Shown: positions 30,801-37,869 of the stretch, piece after piece
Layout of the letters: every line of letters begins with the position of its first letter
Numbering within the stretch: position 1 is the stretch's first letter
Origin: Phallusia fumigata
Taxonomy: Eukaryota; Chordata; Ascidiacea; Phlebobranchia; Ascidiidae
NCBI GenBank assembly: GCA_008931825.1
Contig: QXVZ01032436.1
Location: 1-37,869, forward strand
Reading direction: 5' to 3'
DNA length: 37,869 bases
Program-made: the position numbers and the translations under genes
Notes under the pieces: model-generated
Databases searched by the model: none
Seen by the model: only the letters and a program-made list of their open reading frames with translations
Told to the model about the DNA's origin: nothing

Positions 30801-32157
30801 TCTTGCTGAGCGACGAGGATCACATAACGCAATTGCTGGCGCTGCAGAATTCCGTGCGTGTATTGGAGAAAGAATCTGAGAACAAAATAACATTAACACA
30901 CCGTCGTTCAAATTTCCACCATAAAACTGCCTAGAACAAGAGGATTTCCAGCCGTAAGCCTTCGCACAGAATCTATGAGCAGTTGGAGTGGGCTTGCAAA
31001 AACGTTATTCAGACTTTAACAAATAATTCTTTTAAACTGTTTTTTATTCAGGACCACAAAACACAGAGCTGTTGAGTACAATGTATTCACTACATACAAA
31101 TTCTCTTTTATTATTGTCAATTTCGGTTTGGGTTACTTAAGACAAGAAAGCAGGTCACCGAACACCAACACACCTCAAATGTATTTCCCGATCCCTTTGC
31201 GGAACGATGATCGCAATTGTTGCTCGCGCTTCACAATTTTCTGGTCCGTTGTAAAAACCACCGAATCTCAACTTTCGGTAAGATTTTGAAATTTGCTTCA
31301 AAGTGAGAGGCCAGATCACTTTGCCATCCTTGTCATTTTGCTCTGTTTGCAAAAAGGTATTTGAGAAACAAACCGCCTAAAAACTTCACCAACTAGTTGT
31401 GTTCGCATCATAAAAGTCAAACCCCTGAAACTCGGCTTATGGCTTGGAAAGGGTATTTTGTCTAGTAAGGCTGCTGGTAAATGTAAGTACGTTGGTTGGT
31501 AAAGTTAGCGGACTGGATTCGATTTATTATGTTGGGTTTAAGCAAACTGGAGCTGTTGGAGCATTGATTTAACCTACTGAACCCTATTACTTTCATTGAA
31601 TAAACCATAATTTATACCTTTGGACATAATTTCGTTTTGTACGAAACAATTTAAAGTAAAATAGTTGCAACGAATTTGTAATAGCAGATAGCCACTCGTC
31701 GCACGTTGTACTAGCTCGGTAGGCTATCTGCATGATTATCAGAATAATCTCCAAAATCATCTGCAAAGTTTGTGAATAGTTTTTACGGAGAGCGAAAGCG
31801 TGAACGTTTAGAAACACCGGGTTTTTGGGCTTTTAGTAAATTTGCACTTGAGTCAAATCGAAGATCATGTTGCCCACAAATCCAATGTCATTCTCTCCAG
31901 CTTTTGTGCCAGTCGGAAAGACATCCATGAACAAATTTACGTTTTGTCTGGAGAGCTTGTCGTCCGATCAGAAGCGGCGAAACCTCAGGGCACAAAGGGC
32001 GGTTCCCTTCATCTTTTCCACTGTTGACACGAACAAGATCCTCTTCGTTCTTCGACGCCATTTTATTTTCAAAACTCCGGTACGAAGAATATGATTTGTA
32101 GTAAATACATCCAATCAACAATGTTGAGCACAGCACGAGATAAGCACGATGCCTCAT
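27857..32157 (-). CDS. Beta-1,4-galactosyltransferase-family glycosyltransferase, gene A
   Basis: Six exons: 31941-32157, 31174-31342, 30652-30875, 29592-29731, 28957-29045, 27857-28103 (TAA); phases agree, 361 residues. Paralogue of gene B with the same exon phases and equal sizes for exons 2-5 (169, 224, 140, 89). Type II protein: signal anchor about residues 5-20 (AYLVLCSTLLIGCIYY), a longer Ser/Lys/Glu-rich stem, then CPEVSPLLIGRQ, AIIVPQRDREIHL, DVD, GWGGEDDDMFYR and MIEH as in gene B. The long reading frames of exons 3 and 4 are identical in protein to those of gene B. N-terminal exons are different, and the C terminus is extended (KHNREIFEPQTEAP...AEIPE). Expected to act in the Golgi on GlcNAc-ended glycans; donor specificity uncertain. 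Intron 3 is enlarged by an 843-bp insertion. Distinct termini show that this is a real second gene, not an assembly copy. Confidence 0.88.
29143..29320. mobile_element. hAT-like MITE remnant in gene A intron 4
   Basis: Starts CAGTAGTTCCCAGCCTTTTT and continues TTTGCAGCACCCTTTTGCTG and CGGCACCCATAGCGG, matching the element in gene B intron 4 at the same distance from exon 5. Right border uncertain. Both copies were therefore present before the gene pair arose. Confidence 0.55.
29775..30671. mobile_element. 843-bp insertion flanked by 27-bp direct repeats in gene A
   Basis: The 27-base word at 29775-29801 (TTTGTACCTCGACAAACATA then AGATGTC) recurs exactly at 30645-30671; gene B has it once (at about 24245-24271). 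Outer flanks on each side match gene B, so 29802-30644 is extra sequence in gene A. The repeat carries the last 20 bases of exon 3 and its splice donor, so the left copy is a decoy exon end within the intron. The inserted sequence has no recognised transposon ends; it includes the repeated word GTAAAATGCGAC (near 30393 and 30479). Confidence 0.65.
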
Positions 32158-33893
32158 GGTTGTGTTTCAATAAACTCCAATATTGCAAACTGTCAAGCAC
32201 AGCGTTATAAGCTGATTAAGAAACAAACGCAAAAACTAGATTTTTACAAAAATATCACTATGTATTTGCTTCATTTTTCTGTGACTGATGCAGTTTACTC
32301 GGACACTATTTTGGTTATTGTTGGTAAGTTAAGCGGCAACGCTTCCCGGGGTAAAAAAAACATTCATTGCAGCTGAACCCCTATCACAAAACGCACATAA
32401 AGTTATTTTATCACCAAAAACATAAACATTTAGCTACAGCAGGGAACTGATCTTTTCGGCGAAAAGCAAGAACTGCCTGTATTTTCCCCTAAGAAAAGTA
32501 TCTTGCACCCAAACATAGCTGTATTAGAGTGGTTGTAAACATTGATGGGAGAACCCATCAGCCGCCACTTATCTATTTTTACCTTAATTAATAATTAGAC
32601 AATTCCTAGTGGACCTTAACGACAACAGAAAAAAATGGTTCTAAGCTGATAAACTCTGCGACCGTTTGCTTGTGGGGCCTCCACTCACACTGTTGGAAAA
32701 AACCCGAGCAGGATGGCAATACGAACGGTACATATTAAGTTGTGTGTACCACGTACCTCATTGCGGAGGGCGTACCGTGCCTTTTGCTGGTTTTTGCTAC
32801 GTACTGTACTTGACTCGATAACCTATGGTTTTTTCGGTGTCCTTGCTGTTTTATAAAACCTTTTAACGATGACGAATTGATGAAGTGACAATGCAAATAA
32901 ATAAACTTGACTTGACTTGACTGTAGTGCCCTCCTTGCTGAGGAGTCCTACCTTTCAAGCTGACACATAGTTTAGTGGTGTCATCTGTGCTATTCTAAAC
33001 ATTTTTTACTTTATCCATGGTGAGGGATAATTAATGTTGAAATAAACAAAATAAAAAACCCGATTTCTTATAAAATTAGCTTCTTAAAATTTGGAGCCTC
33101 TGCATTTCTTTGTACAATCATAATTAAAATACCAACAAGCAATTATTAATTTTTTTTCTGTTCCCAAAAAACCAAAAGAAATACTTTTTGCTTTGTTGTA
33201 TCTCTATGGTGATTGACGGAAGCGGGAATTTTGGACGACGGAAAAGAATAATTTCCGTTTCCTCTCGAGGGGGGAATTAAAATGTCGTTGTGTTTTTAAA
33301 TACTTCTGGAACGGAATCGAGAAAACAAAAACACAGGTAAACAATTTAGTCTTCTTTTTGTTTATTTGGTTTTTTTTGGTTGCGAACTTATCGGCGCTAA
33401 TTTAGGCAAAACAAATGATTACAAACCTATCAACAAGCTAACAAGGCATTTTTTATGCCTGGTAGGATGTCAAGTATGACCGTTTAAAAAGGATTTAACA
33501 AGTTGTGTTATCTGACTGCTTCCTAAAACTATAAAAAAGCAGAATTCTGTTGCTGAATTATTCCAAACTCAATTAACTATGAGCTGAGCTGCCTGACAAC
33601 AATAGCAAATTGGACAGTGACCACCTGTAGACCCTAAATAATGATTTAAAGCCAGCTTGTGCCTTATGGCTTGGATGATATTTTTGCAATGTAGGGATAT
33701 ACTTGACCGGATGTTTGGTCCTTTACCCCACAATATCTGCTGCTATGCACCCAATACAACTACATCTCTTATTGTTGGTTGTACTGTACTACCAATCGAT
33801 TTTTACAAAGCATATAAGACAATATTTGTAATAAAATTCTTATGTGCGCAGTAAACAGTAAATACCAAGCGAAAGTGGTAAAAGTTATTAAAA
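32158..33893. other. Intergenic, about 1.7 kb, with a retroelement tail
   Basis: Upstream of gene A and downstream of the F-box/LRR gene. Apart from the tail at 32904-32922, I see no gene. Around 33210-33337 there is a GC-richer stretch followed by ACACAG|GTAAAC, which could be a leader exon of an unseen forward gene, but no coding exon follows. Confidence 0.4.
32680..32922 (+). mobile_element. 3' end of a retroelement with (CTTGA)n tail
   Basis: AAATAAATAAACTTGACTTGACTTGACT closes a stretch of unlike composition that begins at about 32680. A short tandem repeat of a 5-base word after AATAAA is the way many LINEs and SINEs end. The left border is a guess, and no reverse transcriptase reading frame is present. 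A similar ending (AAATAAACTCAACTCAA) occurs at 8129-8145. Confidence 0.4.
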
Positions 33894-33899
33894 TTTATT
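33894..33899 (-). terminator. Poly(A) signal of the F-box/LRR gene
   Basis: AATAAA on the reverse strand, about 65 bases after the stop codon at 33962-33964. Good position and canonical sequence. Confidence 0.7.
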
Positions 33900-33961
33900 G
33901 AAACAAAAACATTGCCTACTGCTGTTTACTTAAAGCAAATATGGCATATGTCACGTAGCGA

Positions 33962-36900
33962 TTATTTTTCAATGACAACATTCCTGTTAGTTTTAATTAA
34001 TGCATGCAAGTTTATCCTTTTGCAGCCATAAACATGCAACGAATGCAGCGATACACAAGTTTCAAGCAAGGATAACAAACATGATTGTGTAACATTTTTG
34101 CAAAAACTAACTTTTAGGGTTTCAATTTGTTTGTAACAGTAATTTGAAACCATATCCACAGTTAGTTTGGTTGCAGATGTACTGCTCACGTCAAGGTGTC
34201 TCAATGCAGTTGTTGCTAATATAAAATCAGCAATGCCATTGTCAGTTATTTTTAAGCAACCTGCTAGGCTGAGATGCACTAGGCCTGGTAAATCCTGTGT
34301 AATGAAACTAAGACCTGCATCAGTAATTGAAGGGCAGTTGGCTACTATTAGAGTTGTCAGTTGTGTGCAGTTCTTTGCAATTTTTTGCAAGCAATCATTG
34401 TTGATTGACTTGATTCCATGTAGATCTAAGTGCTGGAGATGTGTAAGTTTTTTGCACCACAATAACATGAAGTCCGCTGACACTTTACTACACAAACCAA
34501 TATTTAATCTCTCCAGGTTTGTACTTTTGTTTAACAAACTGGAAAGAACTGTGCACGAAACACTAAAACATCCAGACATTTCCAGGCACTGAACGGTTTT
34601 GCTGTGTCGCTTACAAAGTATAGTGAATGACTCATCAGTTATTGATGAATTTCCATTGATATTGACATCAGTGATGGTTTTCAGAGCTGTGCAAATTGCA
34701 GAAAAGCCGTTATCTGTTGTTGAGCTCCATGGGACGTAAACTTTTGTCAAACATCTGCAGTAGCATGCAGCGTGCAGCAACACAGAGTCCCCTGCAAGTT
34801 GAGAACCGGTGCATTTACTGACATGTAGCGACTGCAACTGCGACTTACAGTTGCGGAAAAAGTTTCGCAGACCTCTGTTGGTCACATGTTTTCCACAACA
34901 GTTGGTGATTTCTATGGATTTTGGTTGTCGCTCCCCTATAGAAGTCAACCAGGCATCATTAATTATGACATCATCAGCTTGCACGTTTTGCCACAGGATA
35001 AAATCATTAGCCAAGTCATTAAATCTGTGACACACTTTAGCCACATTAGCCAGTTGTGGAAATGATAGATAGGATAAAATGGCCAAAATTATTTCATCAG
35101 GAAAGTCTGTCAAATTTTGGCAAAAATCAACTGTTTGTAAATTTTGTTCCATCCACATTCTGGGTGATTTGGCAACAGGAGAAGGTTCTAACGTTTCCTT
35201 GGGAGAAAGTAATGCTACTTTTTTGGGAGATACAACTTTCCTTTTGGGACTAACATTTACTGAGGACCAGGTGTTGAGCTCCCTATGGCCGTATGAGTTC
35301 CATGCAATGCTTGATTTTGCCCAAACTCTTTGTGGACTCGCAGATCTCCTGATGTCGTTAACCTTTCCAGCACTCTTTGGCCTATGTTTTACTTTGGTAG
35401 GTAAATCTGCAGTTGGTTTGGCATCATTTGCCACTCTTCTGTTGTTTTGTGCATTAACTTTTGATGCTGATTTAAAAGCTCCAGCACTTTGGGGTCGCAC
35501 TGATAATTTTTCGGTGGTTTTCAGTCTGTTTTTAGTGGTGCTTTGTCCAACAACTGCATTTAAATCTAGTTTGGGCACAAAAGCATTGTCATCACTTTTA
35601 CGACCAACTTCAATTACACTCTCATTTCCATCAGTATCAAGTGAGACAGTTTTGTTTGCTGCATCAGCAACAGCCACCTGGTTATTATCATTTCCAGTAA
35701 AGTCACCACTTCCCACTAAATCTGTGCTTGTGTTACTTTGCATTAAAAGTGATAAAAGAGGTGAAGAAGCAGATGTGGGTAGAGAACTTTTGGGCATTTC
35801 AGGCAAACCGGCAAGTTTTTCTGCAAAATCTCTGCCATCTAAAAAATTTCCAACTGCTGCCAAACTATGTGTTGTGTCAGTGGCAATATTAGGTTTTTCG
35901 GCCCCCTTGTTTATCTGTGCTTCTTCAGGATGAAGTAATTTTGGAAAGTCATCAGGTGGTATAATAGAGTCTGATATTAAGTAATTTGCATAAGGGTGAC
36001 TTCGACATTGTTTGCAATCATGAAGCATTGAACCACTGGGTTGTTTGTCTTCCAACACTTTGTTGATCCTCTCGTCATTATTTGAACTTTCCACAGGCAA
36101 ATTTGGTTCTGTGGTGAACCAACATGAGACAGGGATAGCTTTGGGATAATCGTCTTTGGCTGCAAGGGTTGAAAATACTGCAACAGATTGCTGGGCATCC
36201 TTGGTTGGTCGATGTGTTTCCAAAATAAAATCACCTATTTCTTCTGCCCAGTGCTGGTGAACTTTGTTATGTGCAACATCAGAATCTTGTCCATCAACTT
36301 CAGAAAGGATGTCTGTATTCTGAACAGTATGGCGGCCAGGACAATTGTTGTCTGGTGAATTAGAAGTAATACTCAAGTTGTTTACATCCCAGGATGAACT
36401 GCTGTCTATGGAGGAAACTTCAAACAAATCAACTTTATATTGGTTGCTGTCATTATGGGTGTGAGCATCAGCTTTGTCACCAATCAGTGCAGTTTTATCC
36501 ACATGAACAAAATCTGCTATTTTAGGTATGTCTGTGTATTCAACGTTTGACGAAGTGTCTGATGCCACAGGTAAACTGAAAGTGCTTTCTTGTTCTAGTG
36601 TGGTCGGCGATAAAACAATTTCATTTTCTTTCGAATTGTTTTGAATCTGCAACTTTTTATCATCTATTGCAGGCTGTTTGACAACTTCACAACCTTCTGT
36701 TTCGAAAGTGGATTTATCTGTCAAAGCAGCAGAGGGTAAAACGTAACCTTTATCTTCTCGTTTGGCAAAAGTATATAATTGATTGCTATCTGTATCTGCC
36801 AAATGTTCGGTCTTTTCATCAGCCTGACTCAGTAAATTATTCTCAAGGGGGTTTACTGTGTCATTGCTATCTTCTGTATCAACATGGTTCTGTTCAACTT

Positions 36901-37787
36901 TTCTGTACAGTTCTGAAGTTGATCCGACCACTTCATAATTGCTTACTGCAGTCAACAACTTGAGTTGGGCATTTCTCTCCAGCAGTTTGTCAGTTCTCTG
37001 CAAATAGTCTTTCACGAAGTCGAACTTTCGTGCATCGAGGTACTGGCTGGCTCCCCATCTATCAGATGCGAAATCTGATGATGATGTTTGTAGGTTGTTA
37101 TTGGCTTCACTGTCTATGTCACCATTTTCTGTTTCTAAAATTTGAAAAAATATATTAGTTCTACTCNATCTGATGATGATGTTTGTAGGTTGTTATTGGC
37201 TTCACTGTCTATGTCACCATTTTCTGTTTCTAAAATTTGAAAAAATATATTAGTTCTACTCCCTAAATAACACAAAAGTGGAAACGTTGTTGAACATTTA
37301 CTGGTGGTTACACAGAATATAAACCGATTGTTGACTTTTTTATGATTTAATGTTAAATTATAATGCATAAGAACCATTTTTTATCTTACTTCTGTTATGT
37401 TAAAAGGTATGATAGCTCTTTTTACACCATAAACTATAGCATTTTCAAAAACTGTTCTGTTAAAAAAATGTTATCCAGTTAATTTAAATCATAGATAAGC
37501 TTGACATGAGTGAAGAAATATCTAGTATAGACTTCACTTACACTTTGATAATTTATTAATACTGCTGGTAAAGTACTTATTTTACTTTGTGTCAAGTTTT
37601 TACATCATCATTGTTATTATAAATTATTTTGTCGAGATGTCGTACCAACAGATGTTTGGTGATAGGAGTTACTCCCATTTCTCAGTAACAGCTGGTTTGC
37701 AAATTTGTTTGCCAAGTGAAGTTTTTCCAGTTCCGTCAGTGTGCCATTCAAATCTTCGCTAGTGGTAAGGTAGTTACACTCAGACAT
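33962..37787 (-). CDS. FBXO41: F-box and leucine-rich-repeat protein, FBXO41-like
   Basis: Two coding exons: 37646-37787 (ATG at 37785-37787; donor TCTGTTG|GTACGA, phase 1) and 33962-37134 (acceptor AAATTTTAG, phase fits), giving 1104 residues. N terminus: Leu/Glu-rich helix (LTELEKLHLANKFANQLLLR), then a second (DYLQRTDKLLERNAQLKLL), possibly coiled coil. Residues about 140-700 are Ser/Thr/Asp-rich and probably disordered, with a basic Pro/Ser segment (RPKSAGK, SPQRVW, SPKRKVVSPKK). An F-box lies at about 725-765 (FPDEIILAILSYLSFPQLAN), followed by about 12 cysteine-type leucine-rich repeats to the end (for example LTTLIVANCPSITDAGLSFI). F-box proteins bind SKP1 and act as substrate receptors of SCF ubiquitin ligases. 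The order coiled coil, linker, F-box, LRR and the ending VSFCKNVT...LHSLHVYGCKRI recall FBXO41; an FBXL-type protein is the alternative. Confidence 0.8.
37073..37261. repeat. Perfect 94-bp direct duplication around a single n (assembly overlap)
   Basis: 37073-37166 equals 37168-37261 with n at 37167 between. It copies the 5' end of the large F-box/LRR exon with its acceptor; the outer copy (37168-37229) is not a real exon. Confidence 0.93.
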
Positions 37788-37869
37788 TACACACAATTAA
37801 ACCACCAAACCGCTGTAAATAGAAACAGTATTCACGTTTTTCCACCACATGCCTCCATCGAACACGTCA

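Noticed and set aside
33210-33337. Possible leader exon and promoter of an unseen forward gene
   Set aside because: GC-richer stretch and one donor are not enough; no downstream coding exon.
35079-35933. 284-residue forward open frame
   Set aside because: It is the antisense shadow of the Ser/Thr-rich part of the F-box/LRR exon; codon pattern follows the other strand.
1-37869. tRNA, rRNA, CRISPR or bacterial-type defence system
   Set aside because: No tRNA T-arm words with a matching cloverleaf, no regularly spaced repeats and no prokaryotic operon structure were seen; the window is eukaryotic.

Overview
The window is animal nuclear DNA: AT-rich, gene-dense, with spliced genes that have short introns (about 50-500 bp). 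Its gene content (mitoribosomal bS1m, COX16, 17-beta-HSD7-type ketoreductase, glucose-6-phosphate translocase, eL28, a tektin-like protein, F-box/LRR protein, beta-4-galactosyltransferase family) fits an invertebrate chordate. Compactness, several intronless genes and strong allelic divergence suggest an ascidian such as Ciona. That is inference; no sequence search was run.

Layout. (1) 715-3541, +: last exons of a tektin-superfamily gene (TEKTL1/CCDC105-like). (2) 4508-5338, + and 6112-7158, -: two intronless DHRS4-type short-chain dehydrogenases in inverted, tail-to-tail orientation; the second has a one-base frameshift. (3) 8639-11020, +: a weakly supported small gene with a 408-bp inverted-repeat element in its intron, followed closely by MRPS28. 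(4) 12494-12706, -: an orphan exon for a membrane protein. (5) 14050-16288, -: complete five-exon SLC37A4-like transporter. (6) 16907-18286, +: RPL28 with a likely 5'TOP leader exon. (7) 19083-19424, +: intronless COX16. (8) 19711-21273, +: HSD17B7-like gene cut off at a gap; 21275-21344, -: a cut-off first exon of another gene. (9) 22735-32157, -: tandem pair of six-exon beta-1,4-galactosyltransferase-family genes. (10) 33962-37787, -: two-exon F-box/LRR gene with a 3.2-kb last exon.

Assembly state. There are seven single 'n' bases (792, 6384, 11184, 11656, 21274, 27555, 37167). Three are flanked by perfect direct duplications (94-229 bp), and one place each near 27555 and 11184/11656 by diverged copies. 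The pattern is overlapping contigs laid end to end, some from different haplotypes. Several apparent duplicated exons are therefore artefacts, but the DHRS4 pair and the galactosyltransferase pair are real paralogue pairs, because their flanks and termini differ.

The most interesting biology is the galactosyltransferase pair. It has almost identical catalytic exons but different N and C termini, a non-canonical residue at the family's donor-selecting position, a shared intronic transposon that dates the duplication, an 843-bp insertion bounded by 27-bp repeats that copied a splice donor, and a short tract suggesting gene conversion. I saw no CRISPR, tRNA, rRNA or prokaryotic-type system.
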